In this document: positions 1 to 7,221 of the stretch, in pieces
Layout of the letters: each line of letters starts with the position of its first letter
How positions within the stretch are numbered: the stretch's first letter is position 1
DNA from: Catenulispora pinistramenti
Lineage (GTDB): Bacteria > Actinomycetota > Actinomycetes > Streptomycetales > Catenulisporaceae
Direction of reading: 5' to 3'
DNA: 60,098 nucleotides
Assembly: GCF_018274385.1 (NCBI RefSeq)
Contig: NZ_JAAFYZ010000040.1
Span: 1-60,098, forward strand
Program-made: the position numbers and the translations under genes
The notes under the pieces: model-generated
Seen by the model: the letters and a program-made list of their open reading frames with translations, nothing else
What the model was told of the DNA's origin: nothing
Database searches by the model: none

Positions 1-8
1 CCCCACCC

Positions 9-1208
9 TCAGTTCGGGTTCGGGTCCGTATTCGGCGGCCCGCCAGTCGTCGGGCCAGTGGCCGGACCGGTGTTGCCGATGGTGATCCCGATCGGCGGCA
101 GGCCGCTGATCAGCGGCGGCACGTTGAGGGTGGTGTCGGAGGAGCCGATCGGGACCGACACGTGCACGCTCGACGGATCGCTGCTCGGGGTGCCCGTGGG
201 GGTGGCGGTGGGGCCGGCGGAGTCGGTGCCGGTCGGGCCGGCCGAGCTGGGCTGCCGTTGGCCGGGGGTCGGGTGCGCGGAGGGTGTCCCGGTGGGCAGC
301 GGGGTGCTCGGCAGGGCGCCGCCGTGGTGTGAGGCGGTGTCCGCGCCGCTGGGCCGCTGCTGGGTGGCCTGCTGGCGGTCGATCGTCGCCTGGGCGACGG
401 CCAGCCGGGAGCTGAATCCGTCCATCAGGGCCACCAGGCGGCGGGCCTGGTCCTGGGTGTCCGGGGCCAGGAGGGTCTCCAGGTCCTGGACCTGTGGTTC
501 GTAGACGTCCAGGAAGTTCCGCAGGCTGGTCAGGGCCTCGGTGTTGCCGGACTCGGCGAGGGGGGTCAGCAGCTGACCGGCGCTGTCGACGTCCTTGTAC
601 AGGTTGTCGGTGGTCTCGGCCACGAGCTTGCTGGTGTCCGAGCCGTCGACGTTCGAGTCGTGCCGGCCCAGCAGCTTCTGGATCTCCTCCAGCCGGGTCT
701 TGGCCTGGCCCAGGTACTGCTCGCCGCGGTCCAGGTCGGAGCCGGAGACCGAGACCCGCATGTTCTCCAGGCTGCGCTTGACCCCGTAGAGGGGGTCGCC
801 CGGCAGTGCGCTGGACGCCGCCCACGCCACTCCGCCCAGGCCCCCGGAGAGCACCCCGACCGCCACGCCGCCGCCGATCAGCCGCCGCCGCCACGGGGTG
901 CGGCCGCGGACCAGCACGTCGCCGTCGCCCGGGCCGCCGTCCACGTCGGAGTTGAACAGGACCAGGAAGTCGCGGTGCAGACGGGCGCCGAGCTGTTCCC
1001 GGAATTCCGGCCGCACCGTCGGGGCGTGGAAGCGCCCCTCGTCGATGACGTTCTCGACCACCCGGAGCATCGCCGTGAGTTCGGGGTCGCCCTTCTGCGG
1101 CGGGATGAGCGTCGCGACACCCGAGCCGCCGTCCCGCGAGCCGTCGAGGCCGTCGAGCAGCCTGGCGAACTGCTCGGCCCGCTGGCGCTCGCCGAATGCT
1201 GCGGCCAT
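9..1208 (-). CDS. DUF5667-like single-pass membrane protein, candidate anti-sigma factor (RsbN-like)
   Basis: A 399-residue protein with a cytoplasmic N-terminal region (about 1-108), one membrane helix (about 110-131, after an Arg-rich stretch), then a segment beginning SALPGDPLYGVKR that is typical of DUF5667. The last ~120 residues are a Pro/Thr/Ser/Gly-rich low-complexity tail, presumably outside the membrane. It lies directly downstream of the BldN-like sigma gene on the same strand. In Streptomyces the anti-sigma factor RsbN, a single-pass membrane protein, occupies this place and holds sigma-BldN inactive, so the same role is inferred here from position and topology. The ATG at 1208 follows an AGGAAGGA ribosome site. 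The 260-bp gap upstream holds a possible sigma-BldN-type promoter. Confidence 0.8.
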   Translation of the reverse strand: MAAAFGERQRAEQFARLLDGLDGSRDGGSGVATLIPPQKGDPELTAMLRVVENVIDEGRFHAPTVRPEFREQLGARLHRDFLVLFNSDVDGGPGDGDVLVRGRTPWRRRLIGGGVAVGVLSGGLGGVAWAASSALPGDPLYGVKRSLENMRVSVSGSDLDRGEQYLGQAKTRLEEIQKLLGRHDSNVDGSDTSKLVAETTDNLYKDVDSAGQLLTPLAESGNTEALTSLRNFLDVYEPQVQDLETLLAPDTQDQARRLVALMDGFSSRLAVAQATIDRQQATQQRPSGADTASHHGGALPSTPLPTGTPSAHPTPGQRQPSSAGPTGTDSAGPTATPTGTPSSDPSSVHVSVPIGSSDTTLNVPPLISGLPPIGITIGNTGPATGPTTGGPPNTDPNPN

Positions 1209-1397
1209 GTGTCGTCCTTCCTGTCCCGTACGCAGGGAAGCCCCACCCGTCGCCCACCGCCGCCCGTCAAGGTGACGATGCTCGCCGCAGTGTTAGACAC
1301 CGACAGACGACAAAGGTTGTGCCCCCGGCTCCCACCGGCATGTCTTTCGGTCCCTTATTCACCCGTCAGAGTGAGTTGTTGGACCGCTACTTGGAAA

Positions 1398-1423
1398 ACG
1401 ACGGCCCCACTTTGGGGGTTACG
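1398..1423 (-). promoter_or_regulatory. Possible ECF/sigma-BldN-type promoter for the RsbN-like gene
   Basis: Read on the minus strand there is CGTAAC (1423-1418), a 14-nt spacer and CGTCGT (1403-1398), about 190 nt upstream of the ATG at 1208. From memory, sigma-BldN promoters carry CGTAAC at -35 and a CGTTGA-like -10 about 16 nt further on; the spacer here is shorter unless the -10 is read two bases later. Feedback of BldN on its own anti-sigma gene is known in Streptomyces, which makes the position sensible. This is a candidate only. Confidence 0.35.
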
Positions 1424-1468
1424 GCGTGTCCCGCATACGGGTGGTCCTGGTTTAGGAGTAGAGGAGTA

Positions 1469-2320
1469 TTAGAGACTCTCAGCCGGCAGAAGTCGCGCAA
1501 GCGTACGAACCGCACGGTACTGGAGCGTCTTGATGGCGCCCTCGTTCTTGCCCATGATGTCGGCGGTCTCGGCCACCGACAGGCCCTGCAGGAAGCGCAG
1601 CGTCACGCACTCCCGCTGCTGGTCGTTGAGCCGGTGCACGGCATCCAGCAGCGCCTCGTTGGACAGGTGCTCCAGCACCGAGTCCTCCGGGGACGCCTCG
1701 ACCTCGTTGGAGTCCAGCATCTCGCCGGTGGAGACCTCCATCCGGTGCCGGCTGGACTTGAAGTGGTCGGCGACCAGGTTGCGGGCGATCGTCACCAGCC
1801 AGGCCCCGAAGTCGCGGCCCTGCCAGCTGAACGTGGTGATCCGGCGCAGCGCGCGGACGAAGGTCTCGCTGGTGAGGTCCTCGGCCAGGGCCCGGGTGGA
1901 GACCCGGTAGTAGATGTACCGGAAGACGGTGTCGCAGTAGATGCGGTAGAGCTCGCCGAAGGCGTCGGCGCTGCCCTCCTGCGCCTGGCGGACCAGGTGC
2001 ACCATGGCCTCGGACTCGCCGTCGCCGGCGACCGGGCCGCCTGGGCGGTCCGCTGTGCCTGAGCCCCCGGCGTGCCGCGCGCCGCCTCCGGACCGGGTGC
2101 CGGCCGAGTGGGTGCCGCGGCCGTTGCCGTCCCCGGCCACGACCCGGATGGCCTCGCGCAGCATCAGCAGGCCGCGGTCCTGGCGGTCCAGCAGCGGTCC
2201 CGGCGTCGGCATCGGCACGTGCGTGGACAGTACCTGCGCAGACAGCGCGCCAGTGCGGGCGAACGGGTCGCCCCCCACCTTGGCGCTGTAGCCGTTGAGT
2301 CCGAAGTCGTCCCGGTACAC
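1469..2320 (-). CDS. bldN: ECF RNA polymerase sigma factor, BldN-like
   Basis: A 283-residue ECF sigma factor. Region 2 lies at about 105-190 (acidic QEGSADAFGELYR start, then a DLTSETFVRALRR-like core) and region 4 at about 225-275 with the helix-turn-helix LSVAETADIMGKNEGAIKTL. The first ~100 residues are a Gly-rich extension that ordinary ECF sigmas lack. BldN of Streptomyces is made with a long N-terminal pro-sequence, which matches. The protein should direct aerial-hypha genes and be held by the membrane protein encoded downstream. The GTG start at 2320 has GGGAGA just upstream. The neighbours (HAD phosphatase, glutaredoxin, rex, hem genes) reproduce the bldN neighbourhood of S. coelicolor. 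Confidence 0.9.
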   Translation of the reverse strand: MYRDDFGLNGYSAKVGGDPFARTGALSAQVLSTHVPMPTPGPLLDRQDRGLLMLREAIRVVAGDGNGRGTHSAGTRSGGGARHAGGSGTADRPGGPVAGDGESEAMVHLVRQAQEGSADAFGELYRIYCDTVFRYIYYRVSTRALAEDLTSETFVRALRRITTFSWQGRDFGAWLVTIARNLVADHFKSSRHRMEVSTGEMLDSNEVEASPEDSVLEHLSNEALLDAVHRLNDQQRECVTLRFLQGLSVAETADIMGKNEGAIKTLQYRAVRTLARLLPAESL

Positions 2321-2645
2321 GTGTCTCCCGTGGCTCGGTTTCTTTAGCCAGCCTGGTAGCTCATTGAGATGTCTCTAGTAGCAGAGTGTTCCGCCTCGAT
2401 CACCGATCGTAGGGTTCCCCATCGTACGGAATTCGGACGGACCCGTGCGGGTGATTCCGGCTATTACACCCACAGGAAACACCCTCCTGTACAGGAAGTC
2501 CGGTTTAGGTCCGCTCACTGGACCACGTGTGTCCGCAGGACTTTAGAGGACTTCAAGGGGTCCTGTGCAAGGGTTGCGCAGGGGACCTTCGGGAGGTCGG
2601 AGCCTATGCGTACCCTGATAGACGGAGGGTGACAGGCCGTCGCTC
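2321..2645. other. Intergenic region upstream of bldN
   Basis: These 325 bases lie between the HAD gene and bldN, both read leftwards, so they should hold the HAD transcription end and the bldN promoter. A hairpin is visible at 2559-2570 / 2574-2587 (arms GGTCCTGTGCAA and TTGCGCAGGGGACC with a 2-nt bulge and a G:U pair), without a T-run, which could end HAD transcription. I see no confident bldN -10/-35 pair and no coding signal. Confidence 0.5.
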
Positions 2646-3443
2646 TCAGTCGCGGTCGCCAGACCAGTGTGCCGCGGCGGCGGCCGCTCCGGCGGCAACC
2701 GCGCCGACCGCCGCGGCGGCGCCGGCGACCGGAACCTTCCGGGTGTGGCGCGTGGTCCGGTAGTCGACGATCGCCCAGTCGTGAAGCCGCGCGTGTCGGC
2801 GCAGCGCGCGATCCGGGTTGACCGCGACTGGGTGCCCGACAAGGGACAACAGGGGCAGGTCGTTCGCGGAGTCGCTGTAGGCGTAGCTGTGGGCCAGGTC
2901 CAGGCCGCGCTCCCGGGCCAGTTTGGCGACCTGGCGGGCCTTGTCCGGACCGTGCAGCAGCGGGCCGGAGATGCGGCCGGTGTAGACGCCGTCCACGGAC
3001 TCCGGCTGGGTGGCCAGCGCGCCGGTCAGCCCGAGCTGGCGGGCGATCACCTGGGCCAGCTCGATCGGTGCGGCGGTGACCAGCCACACCTCCTTGCCGT
3101 TGAGCAGGTGCGCCTCACTGAGCGCGCGGGTGCCGGGCCAGATCTTGTCCGCGAGGTAGTCCTCGAAGACCGCCTCGCAGATCTTCTCCATCCGGGCCAC
3201 CTCGTGGCCCTTGACGAAGTCCAGCGCGTGCTCCTGCACGTCGTCCAGCAGCCCGGACTGCTCGCCGAAGACCCGGAACCGGACCTGGCGCAGCGCGTGC
3301 CCGGCGATCTCACGCTTGGTCACCATGCCGTGCGCGGTCAGGCCGCGTGCCAAGTGGAACAGGGAGGCGCCCTGCACCAGCGTGTTGTCCAGGTCGAAGA
3401 ACGCCGCGGAGTGCACAATGCGCCCAGCAGTCTCGGTGCCCAT
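2646..3443 (-). CDS. HAD-IB family hydrolase (SerB-like phosphatase)
   Basis: A haloacid dehalogenase-superfamily phosphatase. Motif I is FFDLDNTL near the N-terminus (nucleophile Asp, then Asp as acid/base). Motif II is the Thr in WLVTAAP, motif III the Lys in HGPDKARQV, and motif IV is YSDSANDLPLL. The all-helical insert between motifs I and II is typical of the IB subfamily (SerB, lyso-phospholipid and related phosphatases); the substrate cannot be read from sequence. The C-terminus ends in an Ala-rich stretch of about 20 residues that may contact the membrane. A GTG at 3449 is possible, but ATG 3443 lies seven bases after TAGGCT, a -10-like box, so a leaderless mRNA starting at this ATG is favoured. 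The gene diverges from the glutaredoxin gene. Confidence 0.85.
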   Translation of the reverse strand: MGTETAGRIVHSAAFFDLDNTLVQGASLFHLARGLTAHGMVTKREIAGHALRQVRFRVFGEQSGLLDDVQEHALDFVKGHEVARMEKICEAVFEDYLADKIWPGTRALSEAHLLNGKEVWLVTAAPIELAQVIARQLGLTGALATQPESVDGVYTGRISGPLLHGPDKARQVAKLARERGLDLAHSYAYSDSANDLPLLSLVGHPVAVNPDRALRRHARLHDWAIVDYRTTRHTRKVPVAGAAAAVGAVAAGAAAAAAHWSGDRD

Positions 3444-3450
3444 GCGCACA

Positions 3451-3504
3451 AGCCTAAGCCCCCTGCGTGACCGTCAGATGTCGCGTGCGTGTTCTCCGTA
3501 GGCT
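3451..3504. promoter_or_regulatory. Divergent leaderless-type promoters (two TAGGCT boxes)
   Basis: The 67-bp gap between the HAD and glutaredoxin genes carries the hexamer TAGGCT on both strands. On the minus strand it is at 3456-3451, seven bases before ATG 3443; on the plus strand at 3499-3504, six bases before GTG 3511. A TAnnnT box 6-7 bases before a start codon, with no ribosome site, is the usual arrangement of leaderless actinobacterial genes. No clear -35 is visible for either. Confidence 0.5.
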
Positions 3505-3510
3505 CATCCC

Positions 3511-3801
3511 GTGATGAGACTCTTCCAGCGCTCCGGCGGCACCCCTGTGACCGTGACTCTTGTCGGCAAACCGGGCTGTCACCTGTGTGACGACGCGCGG
3601 GCGATCGTCTCGGCGGTGGCCGCCGAGACCGGGGCGACGGTCGAGGAGCTGGACATCACCGCCGAGGATTTCGACCCGGCACAGAAAGCGGAGTACTGGG
3701 AACAGATCCCCGTCACCTTGGTGAACGGCAGGCGACATGACTTCTGGCGGGTGGACCGGGACCGTCTCCGCAAGGCGATCGCCCAGGCCGCGCGGGGCTG
3801 A
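3511..3801 (+). CDS. Glutaredoxin-family protein
   Basis: A 96-residue thioredoxin-fold protein whose N-terminal beta strand VTVTLVGKPGCHLCDDA carries a CxxC redox pair (Cys-His-Leu-Cys). A cis-proline-like IPVTLVNGRR segment follows near residue 75, as in glutaredoxins and the DUF836 group. It probably acts as a small cytoplasmic thiol-disulfide protein; its partner is unknown. The gene lies just before rex, as in other actinomycetes. GTG 3511 or ATG 3514 could start it. No Shine-Dalgarno sequence is present, and TAGGCT six bases upstream suggests leaderless translation from the GTG. Confidence 0.85.
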   Translation: MMRLFQRSGGTPVTVTLVGKPGCHLCDDARAIVSAVAAETGATVEELDITAEDFDPAQKAEYWEQIPVTLVNGRRHDFWRVDRDRLRKAIAQAARG

Positions 3802-3936
3802 GAACCGCTCCGCGCCGGCCCTGAGAAAGCTCTGGAGCAGAGTGATCCACAGCACTCGGTGCCCGGTTTGGTAACTATTCGGCCCCCAGTTCTGTCGACA
3901 AAAGGGACATCCCGTCATCGGGTGCCCGACGAGACT

Positions 3937-3954
3937 TTGTGCGCGCGTTCACAA
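3937..3954. promoter_or_regulatory. Rex operator (ROP) upstream of rex-hemACD
   Basis: The 18-bp sequence TTGTGCGCGCGTTCACAA matches the known Rex operator pattern TGTGAA-N4-TTCACA, with a perfect right half and a left half altered only at AA to CG. It lies upstream of rex. In S. coelicolor the rex-hemACD operon is repressed by its own Rex through such a site, so NADH/NAD+-responsive autoregulation is expected. The site overlaps the most upstream possible GTG (3939), which argues that the true rex start is further downstream. Confidence 0.75.
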
Positions 3955-4100
3955 ACGCCTATCGTGCTTGGCAGGAGGAACAAGCGCACAAGCGCGCCGG
4001 CTCCTCCTCAGTCGGGCTGCCAGGGCACCCCTCATCGGGGCCCGAGACCGCCGGGCTGAACGAGATCCACAGCACGACGGCAACGCCGAGCGCGAGCGCG

Positions 4101-4952
4101 ATGAGGAGCAGCGTGGCCAGCACGAGCAGCAACGCGTCGGGCGGCACCGGTTCGGACTCCCGTTCCGGCGGTGGAGCCTCGCTGCGCTCCAACCGGCAGG
4201 GCATCCCGGAAGCCACGGTGGCGCGGCTGCCGGTCTACCTGCGAGCCCTGATCAACATGCAGGAGCGCGGCATCATCACCGTCTCCAGCGAAGAGCTGGC
4301 GGCCTCCGCGGGGGTCAACTCCGCCAAACTCCGCAAGGACTTCTCCTACCTCGGTAGCTACGGGACCCGCGGGGTCGGGTACGAGGTCTCGTTCCTCGTC
4401 TACCAGATCTCCCGCGAACTGGGTCTGACCCAGGACTGGGCCGTGGCCATCATCGGGATCGGTAACCTCGGCCACGCGCTGGCCAACTACGGGGGGTTCG
4501 CCTCCCGCGGCTTCCGCGTGGCGGCGCTGTTCGACGCCGACCCCGCGCTCACCGGCACGGTGGTGGCCGGGGTGCGGGTCCGGCATGTGGACGAACTGGA
4601 ATCAGCGATCCGCGGTCTCGGAATCTCGATCTTCGTGATCTCCACGCCGCCGGGCGCCGCCCAGGCCGTCGCCGACCGGCTGGTCGCGGCCGGGATCACC
4701 TCGATCCTGAACTTCGCGCCGGTGGTTTTGAACGTGGCGGAGGGCGTGGACGTGCGCAAGGTGGACCTGTCCATCGAGCTGCAGATCCTCGCCTTCCACG
4801 AGCAGCGCAAGGGCGGGCACGCGCTGCCGCAGGCCGGGAACGGGACGGCGGAGTCCGACGGCGGCGGGGAGACCGCCGCCGGACCGGCCGCCTCCGGTCC
4901 CCCCGGCCGAGCCCTCGACCCTTCCTTGATCGATACCGGGATCCCCTCGTGA
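4101..4952 (+). CDS. rex: Redox-sensing transcriptional repressor Rex
   Basis: Rex senses the NADH/NAD+ ratio and represses respiratory and haem genes. From ATG 4101 the protein has 283 residues: a Ser/Gly-rich tail, a winged helix with the conserved IPEATVARLPVYLRAL and SAGVNSAKLRKDFSYLG segments (about 35-90), and a Rossmann domain with GIGNLG at 119-124. The conserved NFAPVVLNV and FHEQRK segments close the fold. The reading frame is open back to GTG 3939, but that codon lies inside the operator, so ATG 4101 is preferred although its ribosome site is poor. The C-terminus is a Gly/Ala/Pro-rich tail. The stop overlaps the hemA start by four bases (GTGA), indicating translational coupling. 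Confidence 0.93.
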   Translation: MRSSVASTSSNASGGTGSDSRSGGGASLRSNRQGIPEATVARLPVYLRALINMQERGIITVSSEELAASAGVNSAKLRKDFSYLGSYGTRGVGYEVSFLVYQISRELGLTQDWAVAIIGIGNLGHALANYGGFASRGFRVAALFDADPALTGTVVAGVRVRHVDELESAIRGLGISIFVISTPPGAAQAVADRLVAAGITSILNFAPVVLNVAEGVDVRKVDLSIELQILAFHEQRKGGHALPQAGNGTAESDGGGETAAGPAASGPPGRALDPSLIDTGIPS

Positions 4953-6271
4953 GCCTTCTAGCCGTAGGACTGTCCCACCGGTCCGCCCCCCACGCGCTCC
5001 TGGAGCGCGCGGCGCTGAGTACCGAGCGCACCGGCAAACTCCTGGCCGACCTCGCCGCGTCCCAGAACGTGCACGAGGCCGCGGCCCTGGCCACCTGCAA
5101 CCGCATCGAGGTCTACGCCGGCGTCGACAAGTTCCACGCCGCGGTGACCGAGATCACCGAACTGCTGTCGGTGCACACCGGCGTCGAGCCGGCCGAGCTG
5201 ACCCAGCACTTGTACGTGCACTACGACGGCCGCGCGGTGCAGCACCTGTTCACCGTGGCCTGCGGCCTGGACTCGATGGTGGTCGGCGAGCCGCAGATCC
5301 TCGGCCAGATCCGCACCGCCCTGGCCGCCGCGCAGGAGCACGGCACCGCCGGGCGCGCGCTGAACGACGCGATGCAGCAGGCGCTGCGGGTCGGCAAGCG
5401 CGCGCACAGCGAGACCGGCCTGGACCGGGCCGGGCAGTCGGTGGTGTCGGTCGCGCTGGACGCGGCCTACCAGGCGCTCGGCGTCGAGGGCCCGAACGAT
5501 CTTCGGGTACTGATCATCGGGGCCGGTTCGATGGCCGCGCTGGCCGCCGCGTCACTGAATCGGGCCGGGGTCCGTCATATGGTCGTGGCGAATCGGACCC
5601 AGGAACGCGCTGAGCACTTGGCGACCCAGTACAGCGGGGCCGCGGTGCCGATCTCCGAGATCGTGCCGGCGCTGGGGGAGGCCGACCTCGTGGTCGCCTG
5701 CACCGGCGCGCCGGGCTACGTGATCACCGGCGAGATGCTGAACCGGGCCGCGCACAGCCACCCGATAGCGCTGGTCGACCTGGCGCTGCCGCGCGACGTC
5801 GATCCGGCGGTCCGGGAACTGGCCGGCGTGCACGTCGTGGACCTGGAACGGGTCGCCGAGGACGGCAGCGCGCAGGCCGCCGGCGCCGCGCAGGAGATAG
5901 CTGCGGTCCGCGACCTGGTGCTCGGCGAGGTCGAGGCCTACGCCGCCGCCCAGCGTGCGGAGGCCGTCGCGCCGACCGTCGCCGCGCTGCGGGTGATGGC
6001 CGCCGACGTGGTCCGGGCCGAACTGGACCGGCTGCGGGGCAAGACCCCCGGCCTGAGCGACAAGGACCGCGCCGAGGTCGAGCAGACCGTGCGCCGCGTG
6101 GTCGACAAGCTTCTTCACGTGCCCACGGTGCGCGTGAAACAACTCGCCGGCGCTCCCGGCGGGTCCTCCTACGCCGAGGCGCTGCGTGAGCTCTTCGGCC
6201 TCGATCCGGCCTCGGTGGAGGCCGTCAGCGCGGCCAACGCCGCGGGCACGACGAATGAGGTGTCAGCATGA
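4949..6271 (+). CDS. hemA: Glutamyl-tRNA reductase (HemA)
   Basis: Catalyses the NADPH-dependent reduction of glutamyl-tRNA(Glu) to glutamate-1-semialdehyde, the first committed step of the C5 tetrapyrrole pathway. The 440 residues show the N-terminal catalytic domain with the nucleophile Cys50 in ATCNRIEVY, the VVGEPQILGQIR segment, a Rossmann NADPH site (VLIIGAGSMA near 190) and the helical dimerisation domain with the late VKQLAG segment. The length fits the family. It starts at a GTG that overlaps the rex stop and ends overlapping hemC by four bases (ATGA), so rex-hemA-hemC-hemD is one coupled operon. Confidence 0.96.
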   Translation: MSLLAVGLSHRSAPHALLERAALSTERTGKLLADLAASQNVHEAAALATCNRIEVYAGVDKFHAAVTEITELLSVHTGVEPAELTQHLYVHYDGRAVQHLFTVACGLDSMVVGEPQILGQIRTALAAAQEHGTAGRALNDAMQQALRVGKRAHSETGLDRAGQSVVSVALDAAYQALGVEGPNDLRVLIIGAGSMAALAAASLNRAGVRHMVVANRTQERAEHLATQYSGAAVPISEIVPALGEADLVVACTGAPGYVITGEMLNRAAHSHPIALVDLALPRDVDPAVRELAGVHVVDLERVAEDGSAQAAGAAQEIAAVRDLVLGEVEAYAAAQRAEAVAPTVAALRVMAADVVRAELDRLRGKTPGLSDKDRAEVEQTVRRVVDKLLHVPTVRVKQLAGAPGGSSYAEALRELFGLDPASVEAVSAANAAGTTNEVSA

Positions 6272-7221
6272 GCGCTCCTCCGGAGGATTCCGGACCGCCT
6301 GCGCCAGGCCCGGAACGGGCTTTACGGCTGGGCACCCGGGCCAGCGCTCTGGCCCTGGCCCAGTCCGGGATGATGGCCGAGGCCCTGACCGCGGCCACCG
6401 GCCGGCCCGTGGAACTCGTCCACGTCACCACGTACGGCGACACCTCCCGCGAGTCGTTGTCGGTGATCGGCGGGACCGGGGTGTTCGTCAACGCCCTGCG
6501 GGACGCGCTGTACGCCGGGGAGATCGACTTCGCGGTGCACTCGTTGAAGGACCTGCCGACCGCGGCGCCCGAGGGCCTGCACCTGGCGGCGGTGAGCGAG
6601 CGCGCGGCGGTGAACGACGCGTTGGTGGCCCGGGACGGCCTGAAACTGGCCGATCTGCCGGCCGGCGCGCGGGTCGGTACGGGCGCGGCGCGCCGGATGG
6701 CGCTGCTGAAGATGATCCGGCCGGACCTGGAGGTCGTGCCGATCCGCGGCAACGTCGACACCCGGGTGAACTTCGTGCGCTCGGGCCGGCTGGACGCGGT
6801 GCTGGTGGCGTTCGCCGGACTGCAGCGGCTGGGCCGCGACGACGAGGCGACCGAGGTCCTGGACCCGGAGATCATGCTGCCCTCGCCGGGGCAGGGCGCA
6901 CTGGCGGTGGAGTGCCGGGACGCCGATCTGGTCGGCCTGCTGGCCGTCCTGGACCATGGCCCGACCCGGGCCGCGGTGGTCGCCGAGCGCACCATGCTGG
7001 CGGTCCTGGAAGCCGGGTGTTCGGCTCCGGTGGGTGGCCACGCGATCGCCTTGGATGACAACGTTTTGTCGTTGACCGGGGTGGTTGCTACCGTCACGGG
7101 GTCCCGCGGCCTGCGGCTTTCGGCGACCGGTACGGTCCCGGACGCCGAAGGGCTGGGACGGCGGGTGGCCGAAGGACTGCTCGCCGAGGGCGCGGCCGAA
7201 ATCATGGAGGCCGGGCAATGA
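6268..7221 (+). CDS. hemC: Hydroxymethylbilane synthase (porphobilinogen deaminase)
   Basis: Joins four porphobilinogen units into hydroxymethylbilane. Visible signatures are LRLGTRASALALAQS near the start, HSLKDLPT with the catalytic Asp95, the arginine-rich RVGTGAARRMALL and IRGNVDTR segments, and Cys251 in EAGCSAPVGG, which binds the dipyrromethane cofactor. Its 317 residues match the usual length. The gene sits between hemA and hemD with four-base overlaps on both sides (ATGA and ATGA), so it is translated as part of the rex-hem operon and is expected to be under Rex control. Confidence 0.96.
   Translation: MSAPPEDSGPPAPGPERALRLGTRASALALAQSGMMAEALTAATGRPVELVHVTTYGDTSRESLSVIGGTGVFVNALRDALYAGEIDFAVHSLKDLPTAAPEGLHLAAVSERAAVNDALVARDGLKLADLPAGARVGTGAARRMALLKMIRPDLEVVPIRGNVDTRVNFVRSGRLDAVLVAFAGLQRLGRDDEATEVLDPEIMLPSPGQGALAVECRDADLVGLLAVLDHGPTRAAVVAERTMLAVLEAGCSAPVGGHAIALDDNVLSLTGVVATVTGSRGLRLSATGTVPDAEGLGRRVAEGLLAEGAAEIMEAGQ

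Noticed and set aside
3939..4100. GTG 3939 as the rex start
   Set aside because: The codon lies inside the Rex operator, and the added 54 residues are low-complexity without family similarity.
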